DNA of 43,884 nt from Candidatus Kuenenia stuttgartensis (lineage in GTDB: Bacteria; Pseudomonadota; Alphaproteobacteria; SMXS01), in assembly GCA_943329845.2 (NCBI GenBank), contig CALQFM020000032.1, positions 1 through 43,884 on the forward strand, read 5' to 3'. Each line of letters begins with the position of its first letter. Within the stretch, counting starts at the first letter, position 1. Made by a program: the position numbers and the translations under genes. The notes under the pieces were generated by a model that saw only the letters and a program-made list of their open reading frames with translations, did not search any database and was not told the origin of the DNA. Below are positions 10,695 through 20,825 of this stretch, one piece after another.

Positions 10695-12581
10695 ATGCGC
10701 TTCACCCCCGAATTTCTCGACGAGCTGCGCCTCAGGGTCCGGCTGACCGATGTCGTCGGCCGCAAGGTGAAACTCGTGCGCAAGGGCCGTGAATCCGGCG
10801 GCCTGTGCCCGTTCCACAACGAGAAGACGCCGTCGTTCACCGTCAACGACGACAAGGGCTTCTATCATTGCTTCGGCTGCGGCGCCCACGGCAACGTCAT
10901 CGACTTCGTCATGCATACGGAAGGCCTGGCGTTCCCCGAGGCCGTCGAGCGGCTGGTGGGCGAGGCCGGCATGACCATGCCCGCGTTCTCGGACGGCGAC
11001 CGCGCCCAGGACGACAGGCGCAAGGGCCAGCACGAGGTGATGGAGATCGCCGCCGCCTGGTATCAGGCCCAGCTCGCCGCCGGCATCGGGCGCAATGCCC
11101 GCGACTACATCCAGAAGCGCGGCCTGACCGCCGAGACCATCAAGACCTTCCGGCTGGGCTTCGCGCCCGAGCCCCGGACGGCGTTCAAGGACGCCATGCT
11201 CGCCCGCAAGATCGACGAGCAGGCGCTGGTCGACACCGGCATGCTGATCAAGCCGGAGGATGGCGGCGCGACCTATGACCGGTTCCGCGACCGGGTGATG
11301 TTCCCGATCACCGACCCGCAGGGCCGCATCGTCGGCTTCGGCGGCCGGACGCTCGGCGACGCGCCGGCCAAATATCTGAACTCGCCGGAAACCGCCCTCT
11401 TCCACAAGGGCAGGCTGCTCTACAACCACGCCATGGCGCGCACCGCGGCCCGCGCCGCCGACCGGGTCGTGGTCGCCGAAGGCTACATGGACGTGCTCGC
11501 CATGGCCCAGGCCGGGCTGAAGGAAGGCGTGGCGCCGCTGGGCACGGCGGTCACCGAGGACCAGCTCGCCCTGTTGTGGCGCATGACTCCCGAACCGATC
11601 TTCTGCTTCGACGGCGACTCCGCCGGCCTCAGGGCGGCGGAGCGGGTTGCGCTTCGGGCGCTGCCGCTGCTCAAGGCGGGCCAGTCGCTGCGGTTCGCCA
11701 CCCTGGCCAAAGGCGAAGACCCGGACACGCTGATCAGAAATCAGGGCGCAGACGCCATGCGCGACGTGCTGGAGCGGGCCAGGCCGCTGACCGATGTGCT
11801 CTGGGAGGTGGAGCTGGCGCGCCAGCCGGTCGATACGCCGGAGCGCCGGGCGGGATTCAAGGCGAGGCTGCGCGAGCGGTTGGGCGAGATCGCCGATCCC
11901 GACGTGCGCGGCTTCTACCGCGACGAGTTCGATGCCCGCACCCAGGCCATGTGGGCGACCCGGCGCGACCGGGGAAGTGATGGGCGGCAGGGCGGACGGC
12001 AGCCATTCCGCGGCAAGGGCAAGGGCCGGTTCGATGCGCCCGTGCCGGTCAGCCGCGAACTGCTGGCGACGCCGCTGGCGCGCGGCGCGAGTTTCACCAA
12101 CCATCGGCGGGAAAGCCTGATTCTGCTGACCGTCCTCAATCATCCGGACCTGATCGAGATGCACCACGAGGAGTTGATGGCGGTCGATCTCGACAGCGAC
12201 GAACTTGACAAGTTGCGTGCCGCGATCATACGAATTGCCGCAAGCTGCCATCAGTCTGATGACAAACTTGAAAGTTCAACCATCCGGAACCACCTGTACG
12301 GTGAAGGTTTCGGCCGGGCGGTGCAACGTTTGGAGGGGGACAAAGGGTTGGTGGGCGACGTGTTCGCTAAGCCCGACGCGACGACCGACTCCGCCGAACA
12401 GGGCTTGCGTTCGCTGCTGCGGGCAAGTCAGTTGCAGCTTTTGCAGCATGAGCTGGAAGCGGCAGAGGTTGACGCGATGTCCGATGATAGCGACGAAGCG
12501 GAGAGGGCGACTCACAGGGCGCGCGACATTCGCGCGCAGATCGAGGCGCTGGTCGAGAGTTTGTCTGGAATAGACCGCTAG
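10695..12581 (+). CDS. dnaG: DNA primase
   Basis: 628 residues. It synthesises RNA primers at the replication fork with DnaB helicase. The CHC2 zinc finger is intact (Cys38, His41, Cys59, Cys62 in LCPFHNEKTPSF and YHCFGCGAHGN). The catalytic core has FGGRTLG, and the TOPRIM domain carries VVAEGYMDVLAMAQAG (~residue 260) and FCFDGDSAG (~residue 308) with the metal-binding acidic residues. The C-terminal ~150 residues are the less conserved helicase-binding region; their DNA is visibly less GC-rich than the core. The ATG at 10695 fits homologues. It is directly upstream of rpoD, as in the classical macromolecular-synthesis operon. Confidence 0.97.
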   Translation: MRFTPEFLDELRLRVRLTDVVGRKVKLVRKGRESGGLCPFHNEKTPSFTVNDDKGFYHCFGCGAHGNVIDFVMHTEGLAFPEAVERLVGEAGMTMPAFSDGDRAQDDRRKGQHEVMEIAAAWYQAQLAAGIGRNARDYIQKRGLTAETIKTFRLGFAPEPRTAFKDAMLARKIDEQALVDTGMLIKPEDGGATYDRFRDRVMFPITDPQGRIVGFGGRTLGDAPAKYLNSPETALFHKGRLLYNHAMARTAARAADRVVVAEGYMDVLAMAQAGLKEGVAPLGTAVTEDQLALLWRMTPEPIFCFDGDSAGLRAAERVALRALPLLKAGQSLRFATLAKGEDPDTLIRNQGADAMRDVLERARPLTDVLWEVELARQPVDTPERRAGFKARLRERLGEIADPDVRGFYRDEFDARTQAMWATRRDRGSDGRQGGRQPFRGKGKGRFDAPVPVSRELLATPLARGASFTNHRRESLILLTVLNHPDLIEMHHEELMAVDLDSDELDKLRAAIIRIAASCHQSDDKLESSTIRNHLYGEGFGRAVQRLEGDKGLVGDVFAKPDATTDSAEQGLRSLLRASQLQLLQHELEAAEVDAMSDDSDEAERATHRARDIRAQIEALVESLSGIDR

Positions 12582-12737
12582 AAGCGGCTGCAACCGGGGG
12601 TATACCCGATTGCGACCACAACGAGGAAACAGTCAGGCGCCCCAAGCGTTCTGACATTCAGATAGAGACAGGCATTTCAGGCGAGCGCTACCGGAGGTAA
12701 TCCGGGCGGCGCCAGCCTTACAGGAGCAGAGACGTTC

Positions 12738-14732
<1,995 letters not shown>

Positions 14733-14754
14733 GCGCGCTTCGCATGGTTTTCTC

Positions 14755-14780
14755 AAACGGCTCCTTCGGGAGCCGTTTTT
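14755..14780 (+). terminator. Rho-independent terminator of rpoD
   Basis: A perfect stem, AAACGGCTCC (14755-14764) with GGAGCCGTTT (14769-14778), has a stable TTCG tetraloop and runs into a T-tract (14776-14780). It lies 22 bp after the rpoD stop codon. Confidence 0.92.
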
Positions 14781-14829
14781 GTCAACGTCGGCCAAATTTT
14801 CAGGCAGCTTGGCCTGAACAACACGACTC

Positions 14830-14864
14830 CTGACGCACGCAGGTCGGCCTGCGCGATGCGTCAG
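14830..14864. other. Strong hairpin in the rpoD / LLM convergent region
   Basis: A 14-bp stem (CTGACGCACGCAGG, 14830-14843, paired with 14848-14864, one 3-nt bulge CGA) has a TCGG loop. There is no T-run on either side. It lies in the 238-bp space between rpoD and a convergent oxidoreductase gene. It could be a transcription-end structure or a fossil repeat. Confidence 0.45.
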
Positions 14865-14915
14865 TCGAAACGGTCACCCATGTCCCCGAACACGCGGCTC
14901 TTGTAGCCGGACCAG

Positions 14916-14953
14916 ACACGGCGAGAGGGCCAGGTCATGGCGCCTCGCCGTGT
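14916..14953. other. 10-bp inverted repeat after the LLM gene
   Basis: ACACGGCGAG (14916-14925) is perfectly repeated in inverse at 14944-14953, with an 18-nt loop, 17 bp beyond the stop codon of the leftward LLM gene. No T-run follows. It is a possible transcript-end stabiliser for that gene. Confidence 0.4.
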
Positions 14954-14970
14954 GATCGTCCCTCGCCGGG

Positions 14971-16041
14971 CTATTCGGCGGCGATGTTTTCCTTGCTGCC
15001 GGCGATGTCGGCCATCAGGTGGATCGCCTCGGTCTGGCGGGCGCCGATGGAGATGCCGGTGCAGCCCGAATCCGCCCATGCCGCCCAGTTCTGGCGGATG
15101 CGCTTCTCCGGGCCGACCAGGTTCTGCTCGTCGACATATTCGTCGGGCACCGCGGCGGCGGCTTCTTCCTTCCGGCCGGCGAGGTACAGCTCCTGGATGC
15201 GGTTGGCGGCGTCGCCATAGCCGAACTTCACCATCCGGTCCTTGTGGAAATTCTTGTCCTTATGGCCCATGCCGCCCGCGTAGAGTGCGATGGTCGGTTT
15301 CAGCACGGCCAGGCCCGCCTTGACGTCGTCGGTGATGTGGACGCCGACGCCGGCCTGGATCTCGAAATTGTCCATGCTCTTGCCGTTGCCGGCCTTGGCG
15401 AAGCCCTCCTTCAGCCAATCGCCGTACAGTTCCATGCCGCGTGGGGTCCAGCCCAGCGGCAGCCAGCCGTCGGCGAGCTGGGCGGTCAGCTTCACCATGG
15501 TCTCGGTGCCGGAACCGGTCCAGATCGGGATGTTGGGGTTGGTGTGCAGGATCGATTTCAGCGGCTTGCCGATGCCCATGGCGCCCGGACGGTCGCCCGG
15601 CAGCGGCAGCGGCAGTTGCTGGCCGTCATGGGTCACCGGCTCCTCGCGCGCGAACACCTTGCGCATGATGGTGATGTAGTCCTTCATCCAGTGGTACGGC
15701 TTGCCCCAGGGCTGGCCGTACCATCCCTCGACGATCTGCGGGCCCGACATGCCGATGCCGGCGATGAAGCGGTTGCCGCCGGCCAGCGCATCGACGGTGG
15801 CGGCCTGCATGGCGGCCATGGTCGGCGAGCGGCCGGCCATCTGCATGATCGCCGTGCCCAGCCGGATGCGCTTGGTGTGGGCGGCGATGAAGGCGAGAGG
15901 CGTTACCGCGTCGGAGCCATAGGCCTCGGCGGTCCAGACCGAGTCGTAACCGAGTTCCTCTGCCAGCTTGATCTTGTCCAGGGGCAGGTTCATCTGTGCC
16001 CCGGAATAGCCGATCATCAGCCCCAGCTTGATCTTCTTCAT
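14971..16041 (-). CDS. LLM-class flavin-dependent oxidoreductase (luciferase-like)
   Basis: 356 residues in a luciferase-like TIM-barrel fold. Visible family features are the N-terminal IKLGLMIGYSGAQM strand, ELGYDSVWTAEAYGSD, RIRLGTAIMQMAGRSP and RFIAGIGMSGPQIVEGWYG, the pattern of F420- or FMN-dependent LLM enzymes. Actinobacterial relatives are usually called F420-dependent; the cofactor in this organism is not decided by sequence alone. The ATG at 16041 has a strong site (GAGGGAGAGC). It is monocistronic, facing rpoD, and upstream of it lies a 316-bp space shared with a broken TonB-receptor gene. The reaction is unknown; a second LLM enzyme occurs in the catabolic operon at 33154. Confidence 0.88.
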   Translation of the reverse strand: MKKIKLGLMIGYSGAQMNLPLDKIKLAEELGYDSVWTAEAYGSDAVTPLAFIAAHTKRIRLGTAIMQMAGRSPTMAAMQAATVDALAGGNRFIAGIGMSGPQIVEGWYGQPWGKPYHWMKDYITIMRKVFAREEPVTHDGQQLPLPLPGDRPGAMGIGKPLKSILHTNPNIPIWTGSGTETMVKLTAQLADGWLPLGWTPRGMELYGDWLKEGFAKAGNGKSMDNFEIQAGVGVHITDDVKAGLAVLKPTIALYAGGMGHKDKNFHKDRMVKFGYGDAANRIQELYLAGRKEEAAAAVPDEYVDEQNLVGPEKRIRQNWAAWADSGCTGISIGARQTEAIHLMADIAGSKENIAAE

Positions 16042-16357
16042 CGTCGCTCTCCCTCGGTTCTTTGGGCGTCCGCCGCCCGATGCCGCACGCTAGCGCGCCA
16101 TCGCGCGAGGCGCAATATGTGTTACCAAGGAGTAAGATCATGCGTGATTGCAGACATTGCTCGAATCAAAGATGGGAGTGAATAATCAATTCAATATTCA
16201 CCAAGATGATTGAGTTGGCTGGTTTAGATTCAGCCACATTTTTACGGATGATGCCATTTTCGAGAGGTTGTGGTGGCGCTGCGGGTATGCAAGAGTATAG
16301 CGACTACTTGCGCGTGCAGCGCGAAGCCGACGAAGCACTGCTTTTCTGGGGAGAGAA
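16042..16357. other. Intergenic stretch with one possible 25-codon frame
   Basis: It holds the divergent upstream regions of the LLM gene and the TonB-receptor remnant. It is AT-richer than its surroundings. A small frame at 16287-16364 (starts MQEYSDYLRV, ends WGEKW) overlaps the receptor start codon as ATGGTGA, but it has no clear ribosome site. It may be a leader peptide or chance. An imperfect palindrome ATCATGCGTGAT lies at about 16137-16148. Confidence 0.35.
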
Positions 16358-16890
16358 ATGGTGAAGAATCGTCTCGGAGTATCCTTGTATTCCCGTCTTG
16401 GACTCACCGTGGCCGGCGGCCTGCTGCTGGCGGCATTGGGTGCGTCGCCGGCCATTGCCCAGATCGAGCAGGTCGTGGTCCAGGCGCGAGGCACGACGGA
16501 GGAAGTCCGCGAGATCCCGGTCGCGATCACCGCCGTCGGGCAGGAAGAGCTCAACAAATACAGCAGCCATTCGGCGACGGGCTGAAGTTCGGTATATCGG
16601 CCAACGTCGTCTACAAGAGCAAGTACCGGCTTGGCGGCTTCAACAACCCCTACGACGTCCAGAGCGGTTTCGCGACGTTCGATGCCGCGGCGCGCTTCGG
16701 CAACGAGGACGACAACTGGACGATCGCCGTCATCGGCAAGAACCTGACCAACAAATACGCCTTGCTCGGCTCAGGCGACACCCCGTCGACTGGCGGTAAC
16801 ACCGGCACGGCCGCAGGGTTCTCGGCCGACCGCACCGGCACACCCATCCAGCCGCGGACCATCGAAATCCAGCTGACGTGGCGCTACTAG
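16358..16890 (+). pseudogene. TonB-dependent receptor reduced to its two ends
   Basis: An outer-membrane receptor gene with its middle missing. Residues 1-75 from the ATG at 16358 (good GGGGAGAGAA site) give a signal peptide (LGLTVAGGLLLAALGASPAIAQ) and the start of the plug (IEQVVVQARGTTEEVREIP, then VAITAVGQEELNKYS), ending at a stop codon at 16583. From about 16565 the +1 frame resumes as the last ~105 residues of a barrel (GISANVVYKSKYRLGG, WTIAVIGKNLTNKYALLG) and ends IEIQLTWRY, with the C-terminal aromatic residue that outer-membrane proteins need. Receptors of this type are ~750-800 residues, so roughly 600 residues were lost and the frame broken at the join. It is non-functional. Confidence 0.88.
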
Positions 16891-16998
16891 GTCCGGAAAC
16901 GGACGAATGCCGGGGCTTTGATACGGCTCCGGCATGCGTCGTTTCAGGGGCTTTGGCATCGCCCGCAATAATGCTATCAGAGGCCGTCCTCGCCTCGG

Positions 16999-17075
16999 GG
17001 GCCTGTAGCTCAATTGGTTAGAGCCGACCGCTCATAACGGTCTGGTTGCAGGTTCGAGTCCTGCCGGGCCCACCA
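16999..17075 (+). tRNA. tRNA with CAU anticodon, probably tRNA-Ile2 (lysidine-modified)
   Basis: 77 nt with encoded CCA. Acceptor GGGCCTG pairs with CGGGCCC (one T-G pair). D arm GCTC/GAGC, anticodon stem GACCG/CGGTC with loop CTCATAA, T arm GCAGG-TTCGAGT-CCTGC. A normal G1-C72 pair rules out initiator tRNA. C4-G69 and C5-G68 are the pairs that TilS favours in tRNA-Ile2 over elongator tRNA-Met, so I favour Ile2; elongator Met is the alternative. Confidence 0.93.
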
Positions 17076-17102
17076 GCCTTCGCTCGCGAAGCGAGAGAAG
17101 GC
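17076..17102 (+). terminator. Hairpin directly after the tRNA
   Basis: It begins at the base after CCA. GCCTTC (17076-17081) pairs with GAAGGC (17097-17102) and CTCGC (17083-17087) with GCGAG (17091-17095), with a single G-A mismatch and a GAA loop. There is no T-run, so it may aid tRNA 3' processing or Rho-type termination rather than act as an intrinsic terminator. Confidence 0.4.
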
Positions 17103-17225
17103 TGCCACGCCGAAGCCCATAGGGCGAAGGCGGGCCATTGCGTCCGCGCGCTACGGCTTGGCAAGCCGCTGTCGCGGAGCGGAAGCGGAGATGGTCTGCC
17201 TCATCAAGGAACAGGTCGGCGCCAG

Positions 17226-17822
17226 ATGGTGACAGCGACAAACCGAACGAATTCACACCCGGCGCGGCGCCTCATACTGTTCAACAAGCCCTTTGGCGTG
17301 CTGTCCCAGTTCACCCAGGGGACGGCGGGCGAGGGAGCTGCGACGCTCTCGGCCTTCGTGACGGTGCCTGGCGTCTACCCTGCCGGACGGCTCGACAAGG
17401 ACAGTGAAGGCTTGCTCGTCCTGACCAATGACGGCCGGCTGCAGGCCAGAATCGCCGATCCCAGGTTCAAGCAGCCGAAAACCTACCTCGTGCAGATCGA
17501 GGGCGAACCCGACGAGGCGAGCCTGGACCGGCTGCGGCAGGGAATCCTAATAGACGACGCCGTCACCAAGCCTGCCGAAGTGGCGTGGATCGACCCCCCG
17601 GACATCTGGCCGCGCCACCCTCCCGTCCGTTTCCGCAAGACGGTGCCCGACTGCTGGCTGAGGATGACGATCCGGGAAGGGCGCAACCGCCAGGTCCGCA
17701 GGATGACAGCGGCGATCGGTCATCCCACGTTGCGGCTTGTCCGGTGGAGCGTCGGTGACTGGAGCGTCGCCGGCATCGCGCCGGGAGACTGGCGCGACGT
17801 GACGCTCAATCCACCGGCTTGA
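17226..17822 (+). CDS. rluE: 23S rRNA pseudouridine synthase, RluE type
   Basis: 198 residues; isomerises a uridine in ribosomal RNA (U2457 of 23S rRNA for E. coli RluE). The RsuA/RluB/E/F-group catalytic motif is AGRLDKDSEGLLVLTNDG with catalytic Asp57, preceded by LILFNKPFGVLSQF and followed by KTYLVQIEG and the signature GRNRQVRRMTAAIGHPT. There is no S4 domain, which fits RluE rather than RluB or RluF. The ATG at 17226 is chosen because the open frame upstream runs through the tRNA. The last 17 bp overlap tail-to-tail with the DUF4142 gene, so any terminator would have to lie inside a gene. Confidence 0.92.
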   Translation: MVTATNRTNSHPARRLILFNKPFGVLSQFTQGTAGEGAATLSAFVTVPGVYPAGRLDKDSEGLLVLTNDGRLQARIADPRFKQPKTYLVQIEGEPDEASLDRLRQGILIDDAVTKPAEVAWIDPPDIWPRHPPVRFRKTVPDCWLRMTIREGRNRQVRRMTAAIGHPTLRLVRWSVGDWSVAGIAPGDWRDVTLNPPA

Positions 17823-18327
17823 CCGGCTTCGGCGTCTTTTCCTCGTTGCCCATCAGTTTCGCGATCTGGTCGTGGTGCTGCTTCAGTGTCGGCAGCATGT
17901 CGCCGGCCAGCGCCTTCAACTGCTTGTTGTCGCCGTCCTTGGCGTATGCCTCGAAGGTGGCGATGCTCTCGGCGTGGGCGCTTTTCTGGACCGCGAGGAA
18001 CTTCGCGTCGAAGCCTGTCCTGGTGGCCTCCAGGTCCTTGAGCTTGGCGGCGTGCGGGCTGTCCAACGTCGTTGGGACTGTCAGCGTCTCGCCCTTGGCC
18101 ACCTCGGCAAGGCGGACATTCGCCTTGCGGTGGTCCTGTTCGATCATCATGGCGAGCGCCCTCAGGTCCGGGCTCTCGCTCCGGGTCCGGGCCAGCTTGC
18201 CGGATTCTACCTCGAACATACCGCCGACTGCCGCCTTGTCGACGAATTCCTGGCCGGAGTCTGCGGCCATGGCGGCGGGGGCCAGCAGCAGGGAGCCAGC
18301 CAGTGCGATGATGAAGGTCGTCTTCAT
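17806..18327 (-). CDS. Secreted DUF4142 protein
   Basis: 173 residues with a clear Sec signal peptide (MKTTFIIALAGSLLLAPAAMA, cleavage after AMA). The mature part is a DUF4142 four-helix, ferritin-like domain: FVDKAAVGGMFEVESGKLA at the start, MMIEQDHRKAN in the middle and LPTLKQHHDQIAKLMG at the end, the typical pattern of paired helices with His/Glu/Asp. The function of DUF4142 proteins is not established; many are periplasmic and stress-associated. The ATG at 18327 has GGGAGGATCG before it. It converges on and overlaps rluE. Confidence 0.9.
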   Translation of the reverse strand: MKTTFIIALAGSLLLAPAAMAADSGQEFVDKAAVGGMFEVESGKLARTRSESPDLRALAMMIEQDHRKANVRLAEVAKGETLTVPTTLDSPHAAKLKDLEATRTGFDAKFLAVQKSAHAESIATFEAYAKDGDNKQLKALAGDMLPTLKQHHDQIAKLMGNEEKTPKPVKPVD

Positions 18328-18624
18328 GGGGCGATCCTCCCGATGCTAGGCGCCACGCCGCACACAGCACCGCGCCGCCCAGCAGGGATCCCTCGAAGAC
18401 ATAGAGCACGCCGTTGCCAATTTGCCGGCTTGTTTGGACTGTGTTCGTCGCTAATTCATTGATCCACAACGACTGTGTGACCCTACGTACGGGTTTTTTA
18501 CGAAGCGGAATTTCCGAAATAGCGTAGCAGGCATTTTCGCTCGTAGTCTTCCAGTCGTGGGAGAAGGTGCGAGGGCAACAAATGGCAAAGACCTCCTTGG
18601 CACCTTGGAAACGGGAGACGTCGC
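18328..18624. other. Intergenic region with hairpins
   Basis: Almost 300 bp without a firm gene. A leftward frame beginning at 18469 (MWINELATNTVQ) contains one hydrophobic stretch but has no ribosome site and runs on as the shadow of the DUF4142 gene. CCCTACGTACGGG followed by TTTTTT near 18481-18499 is a weak rightward terminator-like structure. A 7-bp inverted repeat AAGGTGC (18564-18570) / GCACCTT (18600-18606) lies in the leader of the next gene. Confidence 0.4.
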
Positions 18625-18930
18625 TTGTCGAGTGAGATCAACCTCAACTGTGACCTGCGCATCGGCCGTCTCGGCCAGGAAGACCGCGCGCAGCGTCATC
18701 ACGCCGTGGTCACTTTGAACGACGAACAGCTTGCAGCTGTCGAAGGATGGCGGACCGCACATGGCATCGCCGCCCAGTCGGATGCGCTGGGTGAACTCGT
18801 GCGTCTGGGCCTGCTGAGCGAAATCGCCAAGATCTTCCGCCTGATCTCGGACAATCGCGCCCCGACGACCGCGCAGACGTGCAAACCCTCGGACAGCCAG
18901 TCCGGCAGGGACGGCGGGATGAAATTGTAG
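18625..18930 (+). CDS. Small protein of unknown function (101 aa)
   Basis: I do not recognise it with certainty. It starts at a TTG (18625) preceded by ACGGGAGACG; a later in-frame GTG at 18706 is the alternative. The central part VVTLNDEQLAAVEGWRTAHG followed by QSDALGELVRLGLLSEIAK reads like an N-terminal strand plus two helices, as in ribbon-helix-helix DNA-binding proteins or small regulators; the C-terminal 25 residues are polar and look disordered. It has no signal peptide. It lies alone between convergent neighbours. Role unknown; DNA binding is only a guess from pattern. Confidence 0.5.
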   Translation: MSSEINLNCDLRIGRLGQEDRAQRHHAVVTLNDEQLAAVEGWRTAHGIAAQSDALGELVRLGLLSEIAKIFRLISDNRAPTTAQTCKPSDSQSGRDGGMKL

Positions 18931-18999
18931 ACGCTGCGGCGCTTCTTGCGAGCGCCGGCCGAGGAGACGCGGACGCGGCCTCCTTTTTAATGGGGCGAC

Positions 19000-19521
19000 C
19001 TACGTGCCTGGCTTGCGTGCGCGGAAAGCGTTCCGCTTGTCTATCCAGTCCCGCACGTCGTCGGCGAACGCCGGCGGCGCTTTGCCGCCTACCGCCCTGG
19101 CGATATCCGCCAGCGATTGCGCGGCCAGCGTTTTCCGCATCGCCTCCTCGGCACGCAGCATGACCGCATGGATCGAACAGGTCCCCGCGGTCGCCCAGGC
19201 CGGCGCCTGGTCCCCGAACAGGGCGCAGCGGCCACGGACCTCCTGGCAATCGAACAGGGGCTTTTTACCCTCGATCGCGTCCACGACATCGAGGACGCTG
19301 ATGTCCCGGGGGCTCAGGGCCAGGCCGTAACCGCCACGCACCCCTTCTGTCGCCTGTACGATCCCGGCCTTCTCGAGTTTGGTGAAGATTTTGGCCAGGA
19401 AGGTGGGGGAGATTCCCTGGAGCACTGCAAGGTCGCGGCAACTCAGCGGGGTATCGCCCGCATCGACCAGCCAAAGCAGGCAGTGCATGCCATATTCCAC
19501 GCTTGCTGTAAGATGGGCCAT
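19000..19521 (-). CDS. Rrf2-family transcriptional regulator with possible Fe-S site
   Basis: 173 residues. A winged helix-turn-helix begins MAHLTASVEYGMHCLLWLV, with GISPTFLAKIFTKLEKAGI and the wing GVRGGYGLALSP typical of IscR/NsrR relatives. Three cysteines lie in the usual place after the dimerisation helix: Cys92 (FDCQE), Cys99 (GRCALF) and Cys115 (GTCSIH). The spacing C-x6-C-x15-C is wider at the third cysteine than in NsrR or IscR, so Fe-S, other redox sensing or neither is possible. The ATG at 19521 fits family N-termini; the frame upstream adds no domain. It is divergent from the glycosyltransferase gene. GACN7GTC near its promoter might be an autoregulatory site. Confidence 0.9.
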   Translation of the reverse strand: MAHLTASVEYGMHCLLWLVDAGDTPLSCRDLAVLQGISPTFLAKIFTKLEKAGIVQATEGVRGGYGLALSPRDISVLDVVDAIEGKKPLFDCQEVRGRCALFGDQAPAWATAGTCSIHAVMLRAEEAMRKTLAAQSLADIARAVGGKAPPAFADDVRDWIDKRNAFRARKPGT

Positions 19522-19669
19522 AACGCGGACTGTATCGGTCTTTGTTGAGGCCCGCAATCGCACGGCAGGCTGTTGCGACGCCGCGTACCGTCCCGGCATA
19601 TGGGCTTTCGTTTCGCGCGTTCCTCACGCATAACTATCGGGATGGGGACGATTTTCGCCGGAGGCCGCC

Positions 19670-20806
19670 ATGGATGACCAGATTGCGGTCCTCGCGCCGC
19701 CGCCTGCCGCCCGCGCAGCGCCCGAGCTGACCATCGTCGTCCCAACATTCAACGAACGAGACAACATCCGGCCCCTGCTCGACCTGATCGCCAAGGCGCT
19801 GGACGGCGACAGTTACGAGGTCGTCTTTGTCGACGATGACAGCCGGGACGGCACGCTGCCGGAACTGCAGGCCGTGGCGCGCACCGATCCCAAGGTGCGC
19901 TACATCCACCGCATCGGACGCCGCGGCCTGTCGTCGGCTGTGGTCGAGGGCATGCTCAGCAGCTCGGCGCCCTATCTGGCGGTGATCGACGCCGACCTGC
20001 AGCACGACGAGACGTTGCTGCCGGACATGCTCGCCGTGCTGCGCGGCGGCGAGGCGGATGTGGTCGTCGGTTCGCGCTACGTGGAAGGCGGCGGCATGGG
20101 CGAGTGGGACGCGTCGCGCCAGCTCATCAGCCGCACCGCCACCCGGATCGCCAAGCTGATCATCCGCGCCGACCTGACCGATCCGATGAGCGGCTTCTTC
20201 ATGCTGACCCGCGAGGCCTTCGCCGGGTCGATGCGCAACCTGTCGGGGCAGGGATACAAGATCCTGCTCGACATCTTCGCCTCCCATCCCGAGACCCTGC
20301 GGCTGCGCGAACTGCCCTACGAGTTCCGTACCCGGCAGCACGGCGAGAGCAAGCTCGACGCCCTGGTGACCTGGGAATATCTGATGCTCGTCGCCGACAA
20401 GCTGTTCGGGCGCTTCGTGCCCGTGCGCTTCCTGATGTTCCTGATCGTCGGCGGTATTGGCGTGTTCGTCCATTTCGGCGTGCTGTCGGCGCTCCTCAAA
20501 GGCGCCGGCATGGGCTTCCGCCCCGCCACCATCGCGGCGACGCTGCTGGCGATGACGTTCAACTTCTTCGTCAACAATCTGCTGACCTACCGGGACCGCC
20601 GACTCAAGGGGCTGTGGCCGATCCTGAAGGGCCTCCTGAGTTTCTACCTGGTCTGTGCGCTGGGCGCGATCGCGAACGTGGGTGTCGCCACGGCGCTTTT
20701 CGAGCGCGACTATGTCTGGTGGGGCGCGGGACTCGCCGGCGTGCTGGTCGGCTCGGTTTGGAACTACGCCGCCACCAGCCTCTTCACCTGGAAGCAGAAG
20801 AAGTAG
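19670..20806 (+). CDS. Glycosyltransferase family 2 - GtrA membrane protein fusion
   Basis: 378 residues. Residues ~19-240 form a GT-A glycosyltransferase of the dolichyl/polyprenyl-phosphate mannose synthase type: LTIVVPTFNERDNIRPLL, VVFVDDDSRDGT, and the metal-binding DADLQHDE. Residues ~249-378 form a GtrA domain with four predicted membrane segments (FLMFLIVGGIGVFVHFGVL, ATLLAMTFNFFVNNLLTY and two more). Such fusions make or flip polyprenyl-phosphate-linked sugars at the inner membrane for surface glycan modification; the exact sugar is unknown. The ATG at 19670 follows CGGAGGCCGCC. It stands alone, followed by the catabolic region. Confidence 0.92.
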   Translation: MDDQIAVLAPPPAARAAPELTIVVPTFNERDNIRPLLDLIAKALDGDSYEVVFVDDDSRDGTLPELQAVARTDPKVRYIHRIGRRGLSSAVVEGMLSSSAPYLAVIDADLQHDETLLPDMLAVLRGGEADVVVGSRYVEGGGMGEWDASRQLISRTATRIAKLIIRADLTDPMSGFFMLTREAFAGSMRNLSGQGYKILLDIFASHPETLRLRELPYEFRTRQHGESKLDALVTWEYLMLVADKLFGRFVPVRFLMFLIVGGIGVFVHFGVLSALLKGAGMGFRPATIAATLLAMTFNFFVNNLLTYRDRRLKGLWPILKGLLSFYLVCALGAIANVGVATALFERDYVWWGAGLAGVLVGSVWNYAATSLFTWKQKK

Positions 20807-20825
20807 CGTCGTCCCGCCGACGCTC

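Noticed and set aside
14861-14938. 25-codon leftward frame ending VFGDMGDRFD, which looked like a transposase tail
   Set aside because: No other transposase sequence, terminal repeat or target duplication is nearby, and it overlaps hairpin DNA.
16137-16148. ATCATGCGTGAT palindrome as a fifth copy of the catabolic operator
   Set aside because: Half-site spacing is two bases shorter than in the four matching sites, and the neighbours are not part of the catabolic set.
17076-17225. Possible integration site of a mobile element at the tRNA 3' end
   Set aside because: No integrase, no repeated tRNA 3' end and no mobile genes follow; the next gene is an ordinary rRNA-modifying enzyme.
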